Source of the DNA: Chitinophagaceae bacterium
GTDB lineage: Bacteria > Bacteroidota > Bacteroidia > Chitinophagales > Chitinophagaceae
Reading direction: 5' to 3'
DNA: 64,000 nucleotides
Assembly (NCBI GenBank): GCA_026415715.1
Contig: JAOAGO010000001.1
Span: forward strand, 62,001-126,000
Shown: positions 13,900 through 22,826 of the stretch, piece by piece
Numbering within the stretch: the first letter of the stretch is position 1
Layout of the letters: each line of letters starts with the position of its first letter
Notes under the pieces: model-generated
What the model was told of the DNA's origin: nothing
Database searches by the model: none
What the model saw: only the letters and a program-made list of their open reading frames with translations
Program-made: the position numbers and the translations under genes

Positions 13900-15110
13900 A
13901 CGCTGCGGAAGTCGAAAAAATCGTCATCGGCGCTTGGCCAAACGGCCGATTGGCTGGCCGGTGGCAGGGTTTTATCGGTTACTTCAATGCCGAATTTTTC
14001 TTTGATGTATTCGTTAGGCACGTTTTTATACGGCAGTACTTCCACAACCTTTTTCCACAGGGCTTCCAGGTCTTCCATTTGTTTATAGCGAAGGGAGGCG
14101 CCTTCGGGGGTAATGCCATGACGATGCAAGGCCGGCAAAATCAGAGCGTTCATATATTGCTCTACCATTTTTTTGTCGGCATCAATCAATTCGTACAGCA
14201 GTTGAATGGAGGTTTCTTCTTTTGAACGGTTGCCGTGGCGGGTGTCTTGTCCGATGATAGCCCCCGAAATGAGCAGTGAAATTTCGTTGTTGCAGCGGTC
14301 AATGAGCTGGGCATACACGTCGCCATTGGTGGGTACTCCCTGGGCAAATTCAAAGCTTTCGGTTTCATCTATAATAAACCACGAGGCGGCGCCCATGTCT
14401 TTCATCATTTGTTCGGCGCGTGCCAGCATGGCATTGTCTTGTGTGTTGGTTTTGAGTACCCGGGGCGGTATGCCGTAAATTTCGCAAAGTTCGCTCCAGC
14501 ACGAGGTGGCAAATTTTTTAAACAGTACACAGGGTACGGCTTTGTTGAGCAGCCCCAGTTCGCCGGTGTTGAACTCAAAAAGGTAAAGATTAAATTCGGG
14601 CAGGGTGCGATACAGCAAATGGTTGTCTTTGCTGTAATCGGGAAAAAACCGGCCCAGTTTGGGGTCTATGTTGGCGTGCGGTATTACAACGGCTTCAAAC
14701 CGTTCGGCCGGGTGTGGTAAAAGTTCTACCAGCGTGTATCCGTAAAATTGTGAAAGTATAATTTCTTTAATTAGGGTGATAAACCATTTTGATTTTGAGA
14801 GGACTTGGGTGATTTCGCTTAGTTCGTTACCCTGATTATCTACAACTACAAAAGAACTGCCCAGCGTTTGCAGCAGCCGATTATTGATTTGGCTGGAAAG
14901 CAAAGCGTCGAGCAGGATGTGATGGTAAAGGTTTATGAGTTTGTGCCGTCTGGGGTTTTCGGCCTGTTCGGCAGCCCGCAGCGCGGCTTGCCAGGCGGCA
15001 ATGTCGTGCCGCGTCATGGAAACCGATTTCGGGGCAATGGCAGCCGCATAATTTCGCGGCGGCGAGGGAGCTGATTGTTTCTTCAGAAAAATTTTTTTCA
15101 GAATATTCAT
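13896..15110 (-). CDS. Portal protein, Mu gp29-like (DUF935)
   Basis: 404 residues, slightly shorter than Mu gp29 (512). It matches the DUF935 portal family: an N-terminal basic start, AEQAENPRRHKLINLYHHIL, FYGYTLVELLPH, then GTSC-like region SCWSELCEIYGIPPRVLKT and a helical segment with GTDTR-like GQDTRHGNRSKEETS. The portal forms the dodecameric ring through which DNA enters the head. It overlaps the MuF-type gene by 4 bp in the leftward operon. Confidence 0.88.
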   Translation of the reverse strand: MNILKKIFLKKQSAPSPPRNYAAAIAPKSVSMTRHDIAAWQAALRAAEQAENPRRHKLINLYHHILLDALLSSQINNRLLQTLGSSFVVVDNQGNELSEITQVLSKSKWFITLIKEIILSQFYGYTLVELLPHPAERFEAVVIPHANIDPKLGRFFPDYSKDNHLLYRTLPEFNLYLFEFNTGELGLLNKAVPCVLFKKFATSCWSELCEIYGIPPRVLKTNTQDNAMLARAEQMMKDMGAASWFIIDETESFEFAQGVPTNGDVYAQLIDRCNNEISLLISGAIIGQDTRHGNRSKEETSIQLLYELIDADKKMVEQYMNALILPALHRHGITPEGASLRYKQMEDLEALWKKVVEVLPYKNVPNEYIKEKFGIEVTDKTLPPASQSAVWPSADDDFFDFRSV

Positions 15111-15126
15111 ATTTTATGAGGTTTAA

Positions 15127-15573
15127 TTATATAAAATCATGATTGAATTTCGGCCGGCTGCCGGAGCGGAATGGCTTTCCGGTATCTTCATTGCCGGAGC
15201 CGCTTCCGGTGTTTGACAAACGCGGCAGGCCGAGGGTAATTTTGCCCTGATTTACCTGCTTCATAAAATCAATGGTGCGGTCGTAACGCTCCTTTACGTG
15301 TTCGTAAAGCATATCCACATTGGCCAGGCGCACCAAATAATACACGGCCAGGTTTTTGGTGTGCTCTACGATGAGCGGGTTTCTGTCGTTTCCCGTAGCC
15401 GAGAATATGGCTTCTACATCGTAGTTGGTATATTTATTTGGCATCAGATAACTGCGCATTTCTTCCTCTGCGGCGGCAATGGCCTGCAGGGTAATGGTGT
15501 TGTCGGCTTCGGTAATTTCGTGTCGCTGATAATCGTACAGTACGGTTTTGAGTTCTTGCGGCGTAATAAACAT
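15127..15573 (-). CDS. Mu gp36-like protein (DUF1320)
   Basis: 148 residues with the DUF1320 layout: FITPQELKTVLYDYQRHEIT, a helical AIAAAEEEMRSYLM, then VEHTKNLAVYYLVRLANVDM and ERYDRTIDFMKQVNQGKI. The family is regarded as a head-completion or connector component. The C-terminal tail is Gly/Ser-rich. It sits between portal and terminase genes in the leftward operon, 3 bp after the terminase stop. Confidence 0.82.
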   Translation of the reverse strand: MFITPQELKTVLYDYQRHEITEADNTITLQAIAAAEEEMRSYLMPNKYTNYDVEAIFSATGNDRNPLIVEHTKNLAVYYLVRLANVDMLYEHVKERYDRTIDFMKQVNQGKITLGLPRLSNTGSGSGNEDTGKPFRSGSRPKFNHDFI

Positions 15574-15576
15574 GGC

Positions 15577-17088
15577 TTAATATTTTAGGGATGTTCTTTT
15601 ATGGGTAATATATCGGGCATCTGCGGTACGGGTTCTGTTAGCCAGCAGCCAAATAGCGCCTTCTAAGGCATCGGGGCCGTCGTCGTGGGCGCGGCTGCCT
15701 TTTTCAAAGAGCAGTAGCTGGTCAATGAGCGTTTGCATGTGTTTGTCATTTTTGAGCTGTTCGTTAAAAACAATCAATTTTCTTTCAAAAAGCGGTTGCA
15801 TGGCTTCAATGCGGGCAAATTTGTCGGGCTTTTTTCGGGTATCGGGCCGTATAGCTATTTGATGGCCTCTGATATTTCCTTCTTTACGAAATTCATCAAG
15901 CAATAAATCCTGAATAAAACCGCTTTCCATGTAGTAGAGAACCGGTACGCGGCCGTTTACCCAACGGTCTATATCGTAATGCCACCCTACCATGGCCGAT
16001 ACGGAGGTTTTTTCCAAAAAAGCTTTGAGTACATGATAGGTGCCGTCCGGGGCTTTTCCGGCCAGTATGGTGGCTTTGTAGTCGGCGGTGCTGCTATCCT
16101 TGAATGAGGGGTCGGTGTAGCAAATGAGGGTGTTGTATTTGGGCAGTGGTAAAATGGAGCCAAAGCAAATGTTTTTTTCAGAAAATACAGAACCTTCGTT
16201 TATCGGATTGTTCATGTACTCTTTCTGAAAGAGGCGCTCGCCTTGAAAAGCCCGCAGTTCGGATATTTCGTGCAGGGCATAGTTTTCGGGCCAGGAGGGC
16301 AGGCCTTTACTATCCAGAGCGTTTACCACCGTATGATGTATGCCCCGGCTTTGTGCCATGCGGGCCAGTACGCTGTCTTTGGCAATGCGGTTTCCGACCA
16401 TTACAAATCGGCCGCGGCCCATGGCCATGGCACCCAGCAAAGCGCTTTTACACCATTCCAGTACCTCGCCCACCCGTTTGGGGTTGCGCACCAATTCGTC
16501 ATCGTCTATGTCGTCAATGGCAATGTAATCGGGGCGGTGCGCCCTTTCTTTGATTCCGCGCGGCGATTGGCCCCTTCCTATTGCAATGAACAGGCAGCCG
16601 TCGGCGGTTACGAACTCACCATCGGCCCAGTTGCCTTCTTTTACCTGTGCGCCGAAGTCCTGGATGAAGAGCTGATTATATTGCAGCTCTGCCTGTAAGT
16701 CGCCCAGCAGCCTTATGGCGCTGTCTTGCGATTTGGAGGCTAAGATCATGACGTGAATCCGGCGCGGCGTTTGAATTTTTAGCCAAAGCGGAATAAGCAG
16801 TGAGATGTGCGTAGATTTGGCGTGGCCGCGTGCCCATTCAAATACACAACGGGCATTAGGATGGCGTAACAGGTATTGCGCCGCGGATATATGGAAAGTG
16901 GCACAGGGTTTAGTGGCCAGATGCGGAAAATAGGTTTTTACAAAATAGGCATAATCTTTCTGTGCCCTGGATAGGCGGGCCTGTTTTATCTCAGGGCTGT
17001 CTTCCTGCAGAAAGGTTTGGCTGTTAATCCAGGCCACCCTTTCATTCCAGCGTTCAAGTAATTCTCTCAGGTTTTTATTCAGCGTCAT
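15577..17088 (-). CDS. Terminase large subunit, Mu gp28-like
   Basis: 503 residues with both terminase domains. The ATPase half has Walker A ARGHAKST (86-93) and Walker B YIAIDDIDDDE (188-198); GRGQSPRGI (171-179) lies between. The nuclease half starts with CYTDPSF (Asp326) and ends with HDDGPDALEG near residue 470, the usual metal-binding positions. It packages DNA by cutting and pumping; in Mu-like phages packaging starts inside the phage and includes host flank. It overlaps the small subunit gene by 4 bp. Confidence 0.92.
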   Translation of the reverse strand: MTLNKNLRELLERWNERVAWINSQTFLQEDSPEIKQARLSRAQKDYAYFVKTYFPHLATKPCATFHISAAQYLLRHPNARCVFEWARGHAKSTHISLLIPLWLKIQTPRRIHVMILASKSQDSAIRLLGDLQAELQYNQLFIQDFGAQVKEGNWADGEFVTADGCLFIAIGRGQSPRGIKERAHRPDYIAIDDIDDDELVRNPKRVGEVLEWCKSALLGAMAMGRGRFVMVGNRIAKDSVLARMAQSRGIHHTVVNALDSKGLPSWPENYALHEISELRAFQGERLFQKEYMNNPINEGSVFSEKNICFGSILPLPKYNTLICYTDPSFKDSSTADYKATILAGKAPDGTYHVLKAFLEKTSVSAMVGWHYDIDRWVNGRVPVLYYMESGFIQDLLLDEFRKEGNIRGHQIAIRPDTRKKPDKFARIEAMQPLFERKLIVFNEQLKNDKHMQTLIDQLLLFEKGSRAHDDGPDALEGAIWLLANRTRTADARYITHKRTSLKY

Positions 17089-17567
17089 AGCGAGTAAAAT
17101 TTACCGGATGCTGCAATCCGTTCCTTAATAAAAAGATCCTGGTATTTCGTTACCTTTTTGATAAAATCATCGGTAATGTCGCTGTAATGCACACGGCTTC
17201 GTATCAGCCAGTTGCCGAATCGGGTAAAGGCGTTAATATCTTCATCGGCGGTATTGCCGCTTTTCAAAGTTTTCAAAGGGGCCAGAGCCTTTGCCAAAGC
17301 ATCTGCATTAAAGTTTTCCGGATCGTTGAGAATTTGCTCTGCCTTTTGCAAAATGCCGTTAATCAAACTGTCCACGCTTACCATACGGGACAGCCTTTTG
17401 GCTTCCCAGTTTCCTTTCTCTTTCCATTCGGTGATGGTTTTTGCCGTTACCCCTACACGTTGGGCAATTACATTTTGTGGCACATTTTCCATAAACAGCA
17501 AAAAGGCATGCTCATATTTTTCCGGCTGATTGATGCGGAATGATGTTTTCGTTTTTTTTAATGCCAT
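17085..17567 (-). CDS. Terminase small subunit-like protein
   Basis: 160 residues from the ATG at 17567 (MALKKTKTSF). A longer frame to 17720 would run through the divergent promoter region and across the start of the protease gene, so it is not used. Residues about 20-55 form a helix-turn-helix (VPQNVIAQRVGVTAKTITEWKEKG) typical of terminase small subunits and Mu gp27-type proteins. The rest is helical and basic. It is the first gene of the leftward head operon. Confidence 0.78.
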   Translation of the reverse strand: MALKKTKTSFRINQPEKYEHAFLLFMENVPQNVIAQRVGVTAKTITEWKEKGNWEAKRLSRMVSVDSLINGILQKAEQILNDPENFNADALAKALAPLKTLKSGNTADEDINAFTRFGNWLIRSRVHYSDITDDFIKKVTKYQDLFIKERIAASGKFYSL

Positions 17568-17698
17568 AGCAAAAAAGTATTCTGCAAATTGCTTTTCATT
17601 TACCTGTAAAAGAGAATTTTTGGAAATGCATACATTTTTTTGATAACCAATGAGTTTTTGCGACGAAATTTCATCGGGCATTTTGAATTTTACGTGGT
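17568..17698. promoter_or_regulatory. Divergent late-operon control region
   Basis: This 131-bp AT-rich spacer separates the leftward head operon from the rightward protease-capsid-tail operon. No TTFG/TAnnTTTG-type promoter with correct spacing was found on either strand (the best matches have wrong spacing), which suggests an activator-dependent late promoter pair, as with Mu C-protein-controlled promoters. Confidence 0.4.
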
Positions 17699-18649
17699 AT
17701 GTCCGGGAGTAAACCCTCATTTGTACTCAACGACGAATCGCGAACCAACAGTTACGGCTTTCGCATTGCCAACGCAGGGCTGAACCGGAATCGGTTTGAT
17801 GCCAATCCGGTTTTGTTGTTTGATCACAGAACAAACAGCGTAATCGGGCGGTGGGAAAATCTTCGCATCGAAGGCAGCAAATTAATTGCCGACGCCGATT
17901 TTGACATGAACGACCCCGAAGCGGCCAAAATAGCCGCCAAGGTAGAAAACGGATATCTGAAAGGGTGCAGCATCGGGATGATCATTAACGATGTACACTA
18001 CGTTAACGACGGCAATGGCAACCGGTACCTGGTGGTATCCGATTGGGAACTGCTGGAGGCCAGCATCGTTGCCATTCCCAGCAATGCCGCAGCCATCAAG
18101 CTGTATAACAAAGAAATGAAAGAAATGAAAGTAGAAGACATGATGCAACTGGCTGCTCAACACCAAAATTCTTTTTCCGACAATACAAAAAAATGCATGA
18201 TGAAAAAACAAATAACATTAACCGCCACCATGCTGGCCCTGCTGTTGCTGGACGAAACAGCTACCGAGCAGGAAATCTGCAATGCAATTGAGCGGCTGAA
18301 CAAAGAGCGAAACGACGCATTGAATGAATTATCGGTCCTCAAAGAGCAAAGAGCCGAGGCCCTGGCGGCCGAAGCCGTTAAGCATGGTAAAATTACTGAA
18401 TTGGGCAAGGCTACTTTAAAAGAAATGGCCGTAAAAGATTATGAAGCCGCTAAAAAGTTTGTGGCGCAACTGAGCAGCCGTCAGCCCTTGTCTGCAAGCA
18501 TTGCCCGTACGCAGGCCGGCAATCGTGAAGACTGGGATTTCGGGAAATGGCGCAAAGAAGACCCGGAAGGGCTGGAAAAAATGCGCCTGCAAGAGCCCGA
18601 GCGCTACGAACAACTCAGAACGGACTACGCAGCCAAACTCAAAAAATAA
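17699..18649 (+). CDS. Prohead protease fused to scaffold
   Basis: 316 residues. Residues about 10-140 are an S78/HK97-type prohead protease: VLLFDHRTNSVIGRW with His43, GYLKGCSIGM with Ser91, and LLEASIVAIPSNAAA with Glu120. The remainder contains a coiled-coil, Ala/Glu/Lys-rich stretch (about 195-250) and a C-terminal EDPEGLEKMRLQEPERY region typical of capsid scaffolds. Mu I/Z shows the same protease-scaffold combination. An internal ATG near 18197 could make scaffold alone, as Z is made in Mu. It is the first gene of the rightward late operon, directly before the capsid gene. Confidence 0.85.
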   Translation: MSGSKPSFVLNDESRTNSYGFRIANAGLNRNRFDANPVLLFDHRTNSVIGRWENLRIEGSKLIADADFDMNDPEAAKIAAKVENGYLKGCSIGMIINDVHYVNDGNGNRYLVVSDWELLEASIVAIPSNAAAIKLYNKEMKEMKVEDMMQLAAQHQNSFSDNTKKCMMKKQITLTATMLALLLLDETATEQEICNAIERLNKERNDALNELSVLKEQRAEALAAEAVKHGKITELGKATLKEMAVKDYEAAKKFVAQLSSRQPLSASIARTQAGNREDWDFGKWRKEDPEGLEKMRLQEPERYEQLRTDYAAKLKK

Positions 18650-18673
18650 CAATAACCTGTAAAATGTCAAAAC

Positions 18674-19531
18674 ATGCCTGGTATTTTAAAAGAAATATGG
18701 ATAGAACAAATTAAGGAAAACTTCTATCCCGACGACAGTTTCCTTACCGCTTCGCAGGATATGAGCGAATTGGTGGAGTACAACAAAATCAATCTGGCAG
18801 AGGCCGGCGTTGACCCTAACGTACTGAAAAACAACACTACCTACCCGGTGCCGGTGGCGACCCGCAACGATGCCCCCCTGGAAATTGTACTGAACACATT
18901 TGACACAGAAAATACTGTTGTGCGCAATGTGGAAGAAAAGGAAACTTCTTACAACAAAATGGAAAGCGTAATCCGAAGCCACCGCAATGCCCTGCGACGC
19001 CGCTGCGCCATGGAAGCAGCACACAACTGGGCGCCCAACGCCAACAGCGCCAATACGCCGGTTATTGCTGCCACCGGCCCTATCGTAAACGGTTTTCGAT
19101 CGGCTACTTTCGAAGATTTTCTGATTCTGGAAGAGCAATATCGCGCCTTAGACGCACCGCTCGACCAGCTAAACCTTATTTTATCGCCCCGCCACATGCG
19201 AGACCTCAGAAGCCAGGACTTAAAATTGTACAAAGAAGTGATGGCGGACGGCAAACTCTTTGGCTTTAAAGTGTGGAACTTTAGCCAAACACCTTACTTC
19301 ACCAACACAGGAACAAAAAAACCCTTTGGTTCGGTGCCCGCAACAACCGATAGCCGCGCCAGCATAGCCTGGTTATCTTCAGAAGTCATGCGGGCCGACG
19401 GAGATGTGGAAATGTTTGTAACCCTGAAAAGCCCTACCGAAAGAGGTGATGTTATAGGATTTCAAAAACGGTTTGCAGCCCTGCCGCTGCGAAACAAATA
19501 TATGGGTGCTGTGTATTCACCAACATCATAA
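18674..19531 (+). CDS. Major capsid protein
   Basis: 285 residues, about the size of Mu gpT (296). Recognisable features: an N-terminal helical arm (MPGILKEIWIEQIKENFYPDDSFL), a region with strongly mixed polarity (ETSYNKMESVIRSHRNALRR) and the C-terminal segment GDVIGFQKRFAALPLRNKYM found in HK97-fold capsids of this phage group. It immediately follows the protease-scaffold gene. The family match is from motif and position together. Confidence 0.82.
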   Translation: MPGILKEIWIEQIKENFYPDDSFLTASQDMSELVEYNKINLAEAGVDPNVLKNNTTYPVPVATRNDAPLEIVLNTFDTENTVVRNVEEKETSYNKMESVIRSHRNALRRRCAMEAAHNWAPNANSANTPVIAATGPIVNGFRSATFEDFLILEEQYRALDAPLDQLNLILSPRHMRDLRSQDLKLYKEVMADGKLFGFKVWNFSQTPYFTNTGTKKPFGSVPATTDSRASIAWLSSEVMRADGDVEMFVTLKSPTERGDVIGFQKRFAALPLRNKYMGAVYSPTS

Positions 19532-19534
19532 AGA

Positions 19535-19978
19535 ATGAAAACATTGTATTGGTTATTTTTTCTGGGGTTTATCAAATTTACCTTTTGGCCCGACGCCAAT
19601 TTGCTGGGTTGGATGCTCATTGCCGTAGCCATTGACTTTTTGGTGGGCTTTATGAAAGCCGTTTTTCTGAATCAGAAACGCACCAGCGCCGCCCTGCGCA
19701 AAACCCTTGTAAAATTTTTGCAATATGGCGGAGCTATTGCCGCAGCCCTTATATTACAAAATGCACTGTTCGATAAAAAAGATGAGCGTTTAACCGGATT
19801 ACTTCAATACACCACCGATGTAATCGTGATATTTATCATTTACGTGGAACTGGTGAGCATTTTTGAAAATCTGATAGAAATAGACCCTGAAAATTTTATG
19901 AGCCGGTATTTTTTTAAGCCGGTACATAATGTACTGACGTTGAATATTCAGAATTTGTTTAAACACAAATTAAAGTAA
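19535..19978 (+). CDS. Holin-like membrane protein
   Basis: 147 residues with three likely membrane segments: 2-18, 24-44 and about 63-76, plus a further hydrophobic stretch at 92-112 (DVIVIFIIYVELVSIFENL). The motif DFLVGFMKAVFLNQKRTS and KTLVKFLQYGGAIAAALIL resemble phage holins of the Phage_holin_4 type. It is followed after 3 bp by the endolysin gene, forming a lysis cassette. Confidence 0.75.
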   Translation: MKTLYWLFFLGFIKFTFWPDANLLGWMLIAVAIDFLVGFMKAVFLNQKRTSAALRKTLVKFLQYGGAIAAALILQNALFDKKDERLTGLLQYTTDVIVIFIIYVELVSIFENLIEIDPENFMSRYFFKPVHNVLTLNIQNLFKHKLK

Positions 19979-19981
19979 TGT

Positions 19982-20446
19982 ATGCTGGCACAAAAAGCCC
20001 TTGAAATAGCCGTATCGCAACTGGGTATCAGCGAAGCGCCGCGCAATAGCAACCGCGGGCCGCAGGTAAACAGTTATTTGCGTTCGGTTGGGCTTCCGCC
20101 CGGCAATCCCTGGTGTATGGCTTTTGTGTACTGGTGTGTGCAAAAAGCCTGTGATGAACTAAAACTAAAAAACCCTTTGGTAAAAACAGGGCATGTACTG
20201 ACTCAATGGAACAAAACCACTTTGCGCAAATTGCCTAAAACCAGCAGAGCCGTAAAACCGGGCGACATCTTTATTATGCACTACGGCGGCGGAAAAGGAC
20301 ATACCGGATTTGTGGAAAGCATAAAAGGAGGATTTATTACCACGATAGAAGGCAACACCAACGACGAAGGAAGCCGCGAAGGGTACGAAGTGGCCCGCCG
20401 CACCCGAAGCAAAAGTAGCATGTCAGGATTCATTCAATTACCATAA
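19982..20446 (+). CDS. CHAP-domain endolysin
   Basis: 154 residues, one domain. The CHAP catalytic residues appear as Cys45 in NPWCMAFVYWC, His107 in KGHTGFVES and the acidic/amide residue in EGNTND (Glu123/Asn125). It cleaves peptidoglycan (amidase or peptidase) during lysis. There is no signal peptide, so release through the holin upstream is expected. Confidence 0.88.
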   Translation: MLAQKALEIAVSQLGISEAPRNSNRGPQVNSYLRSVGLPPGNPWCMAFVYWCVQKACDELKLKNPLVKTGHVLTQWNKTTLRKLPKTSRAVKPGDIFIMHYGGGKGHTGFVESIKGGFITTIEGNTNDEGSREGYEVARRTRSKSSMSGFIQLP

Positions 20447-20459
20447 AACATCATGTATT

Positions 20460-20825
20460 ATGAGCCGAAAAAATCAGCCTGCAAGCAAAACCGAAAACGC
20501 TGTCGTGCAGCCGTCGGTAAACCCTGAAGAAACCAAAGAACAAAAAAACCACGAAACCGCTACTAACCCGCAACCGAATGAAACAAATCTGGACGACGAA
20601 CAGAAAAAAGAAGCCGATGCAGCAGAACCGCAGCTACAACCAAACAAAACAGTTCCGGAAGAAGTTGCCTTGAGTGAATCGCACACTCAACCGTCAGCTC
20701 ATGTTCGAAAGCTGTACCAAACAGCCGACGGAATAAAGTTTTACTTGCGCAACGACGCCGAAAATCATGCCCGGCTGCTTCGCGAAAAATATGTGGTTGA
20801 AATAACCGAAGAAACCAGCGAATAA
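20460..20825 (+). CDS. Low-complexity phage protein upstream of the sheath gene
   Basis: 121 residues. The first 75 are low complexity, rich in Glu, Asn, Gln, Pro and Thr. The last 40 form a small ordered part (YQTADGIKFYLRNDAENHARLL, then YVVEITEE). Position just ahead of the sheath gene suggests a minor virion or assembly component. I do not recognise a family. Confidence 0.6.
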   Translation: MSRKNQPASKTENAVVQPSVNPEETKEQKNHETATNPQPNETNLDDEQKKEADAAEPQLQPNKTVPEEVALSESHTQPSAHVRKLYQTADGIKFYLRNDAENHARLLREKYVVEITEETSE

Positions 20826-20835
20826 AATAACAACT

Positions 20836-22059
20836 ATGAGCTTACCCGAAGTAACCATACAATTTCAAAACGGCGCCTTAGGCCGTGTGCAGCCCAACGA
20901 AGACGGGGTGGTGGCATTAATTACCTATTTGCAACCCAATGGTAATTTTAGTACAGATGAACCGTATCTTTTAAAAAATCTGAACGATTTGTACTCATTA
21001 AGCCTTGATCCTGATGAAAGGGAAAGTCATTACAAATTTATAAAAATAATTGAAGATTTCTATTCCGTGGCAGGAAACGGAGCGCCGCTGTATGTAACTT
21101 TTGCAGCAGGTTTTAATTCTTATAACATTGATACGGCATTCCAAAAAACAATCCAAAAAGCTACCGTCAAGCCCAAGCTGATATTTGTTTCGGGAAACAT
21201 CAATGAATCCACATCGCCTGTTGAAAATCAAAACACATTTTATGGAATTTGGTTGCAACAAGTATTATCAGGTGTCGTAAATTCCTCAGCTAATTATGAA
21301 AAAATACCCCTTGCCCTGATTCTTGACTTGTCGTATAACTATGGGGGTAATTTCGTGGCATTGCGAGATTACAGAAGCGGGGCGTATGGCCAATACAACA
21401 GACTGGGCGTTTTTATAGGTTACAAAAAAGAGTTTGTAGCAACTCTTAATCAGTGGGTAAACATATCTCTGATAGGCCGGGTAATGGGCAGGGCAGCCAT
21501 AACGCCAGTGCACCGAAACATTGCCCGGGTAAAAGACGGGCCTATCTTTTCGGGAGACGCTTACATTGCAAATATTCTTGTTGAAAACGCCGTGCAACAA
21601 ACCGTTATTTTAAACCAAAAAGGATACATCACGCTGCGCACATTTCCCAACAAACAGGGATACTATTTAGCTGACGACAATCTTTTGGCGCCCGTAACCA
21701 ACGATTTTTGCCAGCTTAGCTACCGGCGCACGATAGATAAGGCATTTCGAATTGTGAATGATGTGGTTACCGAAGAGTTACTGAACGATGTGCCGGTAAA
21801 TGCCGACGGCACGGTACAGGCGCACTATGCCCGTACGCTAGAATCATTAATTGTGAGCGCCATCTATAACGAAATGACGGCAAAAGGCGAACTGAACGTG
21901 TTGCCTGACAACCCCAACGACAAAGGAGTAGTGGCTACCGTGGATGAAACGTATAACGTACTGAACACCGGCGAAGTAAAGGTAAATGTAGGGGTGCGCC
22001 CTTACGGCTACGCCAGATACATTACTATTAAACTGGGTTTTAAAACAAATAATAACTAA
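20836..22059 (+). CDS. Contractile tail sheath protein (DUF2586-like)
   Basis: 407 residues. The start MSLPEVTIQFQNGALGRVQPNEDGV and the C-terminal LNTGEVKVNVGVRPYGYARYITIKLGF follow the DUF2586 sheath family of Mu-like phages in Bacteroidota. The C-terminal part is the conserved handshake region of sheath proteins. It is followed by tube and chaperone genes in the standard myovirus order. Confidence 0.85.
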   Translation: MSLPEVTIQFQNGALGRVQPNEDGVVALITYLQPNGNFSTDEPYLLKNLNDLYSLSLDPDERESHYKFIKIIEDFYSVAGNGAPLYVTFAAGFNSYNIDTAFQKTIQKATVKPKLIFVSGNINESTSPVENQNTFYGIWLQQVLSGVVNSSANYEKIPLALILDLSYNYGGNFVALRDYRSGAYGQYNRLGVFIGYKKEFVATLNQWVNISLIGRVMGRAAITPVHRNIARVKDGPIFSGDAYIANILVENAVQQTVILNQKGYITLRTFPNKQGYYLADDNLLAPVTNDFCQLSYRRTIDKAFRIVNDVVTEELLNDVPVNADGTVQAHYARTLESLIVSAIYNEMTAKGELNVLPDNPNDKGVVATVDETYNVLNTGEVKVNVGVRPYGYARYITIKLGFKTNNN

Positions 22060-22077
22060 TAACTAAACATCATTCAA

Positions 22078-22494
22078 ATGCCGTTTAACAGCAGACAATA
22101 CGAATGGGCGGATTTAAGGCTTTCGCTGGGCGGTCGCGAAATCACCGCTATCCGCGCAGTAAAATACACCGAAAAAGTAGAGCGGGAAGTAGTGTATGGC
22201 AAAGGCAACAAACCCCTGAGCATTCAAAGCGGTAATTACAGCTACGAAGGCGAAATAACTTTGTTACAAAGCGAATACGAAAGCCTGCAGAAAAGCGCCG
22301 GCCCGAAAGGATTGCTTAGCCTGCAGCTCGATGTCGTGGTGAGTTACGGCAATCCGGCCAACGGCGACGCCATGACTACCGACCGCATTGAAGGTCTGAT
22401 GTTTACCGAAGCCGGCAAAGAATTGAAACAGGGCGATAAATTCATGGAAATTACCCTGCCCTTTATTGCCTTAAATATTGTGAGAAACATTTAA
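22078..22494 (+). CDS. Tail tube protein
   Basis: 138 residues, the size of Mu gpM-type tubes. A beta-rich chain (YEWADLRLSLGGREITAI, SGNYSYEGEITLLQSEYESL, KFMEITLPFIALNIV) with no low-complexity parts. The gene follows the sheath and precedes the frameshifted tail assembly chaperone, the usual tail-tube place. Confidence 0.8.
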   Translation: MPFNSRQYEWADLRLSLGGREITAIRAVKYTEKVEREVVYGKGNKPLSIQSGNYSYEGEITLLQSEYESLQKSAGPKGLLSLQLDVVVSYGNPANGDAMTTDRIEGLMFTEAGKELKQGDKFMEITLPFIALNIVRNI

Positions 22495-22504
22495 ATCGCT
22501 AAGT

Positions 22505-22798
22505 ATGGCCAATGTTACTGAACAACAAATAACCGAATGGAAAAAACAACACGGCGCCGTTTTTGAAATTAAAGTAGAAGACAAAACGGCCTATTTTAAA
22601 AAACCATCCCGCAAAACCTTAATGTATGCCAGCACGGTGCTGCAAAACAACCCGCTTCGCTTCAACGAAATTCTTATGCAGGAATGTTTTCTCGGCGGCG
22701 ACAGGGAATTGATTGAAAACGACGATTACTTTTTGTCGGCCAGCAGCTGTTTGGCCGATATCATTGAAATAAAAACGGCCGAACTAAAAAAGCTATAG
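22505..22798 (+). CDS. Tail assembly chaperone, upstream-frame product
   Basis: 97 residues ending AELKKL. A mixed helix/strand protein with the core KPSRKTLMYASTVLQNNPLRFN. It lies between tube and tape measure, as lambda gpG and similar chaperones do, which coat the tape measure protein and recruit tube subunits. Most ribosomes should finish here; a fraction should shift to the -1 frame at 22786-22792 and make a 155-residue extended form. Confidence 0.85.
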   Translation: MANVTEQQITEWKKQHGAVFEIKVEDKTAYFKKPSRKTLMYASTVLQNNPLRFNEILMQECFLGGDRELIENDDYFLSASSCLADIIEIKTAELKKL

Positions 22799-22826
22799 AC
22801 AATGCCGTATGGAGCGGTACGGCATT
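22786..22826 (+). promoter_or_regulatory. Programmed -1 ribosomal frameshift signal
   Basis: Slippery heptamer A AAA AAG (22786-22792) in the zero frame (codons CTA AAA AAG), an 8-nt spacer (22793-22800), then a perfect 9-bp stem AATGCCGTA/TACGGCATT (22801-22809 with 22818-22826) and 8-nt loop. This is the E. coli dnaX-type heptamer and geometry. The zero-frame stop TAG lies in the spacer, four bases after the heptamer. Confidence 0.92.

Noticed and set aside
11129-16698. Several 100-150-codon plus-strand ORFs opposite the head operon
   Set aside because: They mirror the terminase, portal and MuF coding frames and show no independent motifs.
17568-17720. Longer start for the terminase small subunit (211 residues)
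   Set aside because: It would extend through the divergent late control region and overlap the protease start; the internal ATG at 17567 gives the normal family-like N-terminus.
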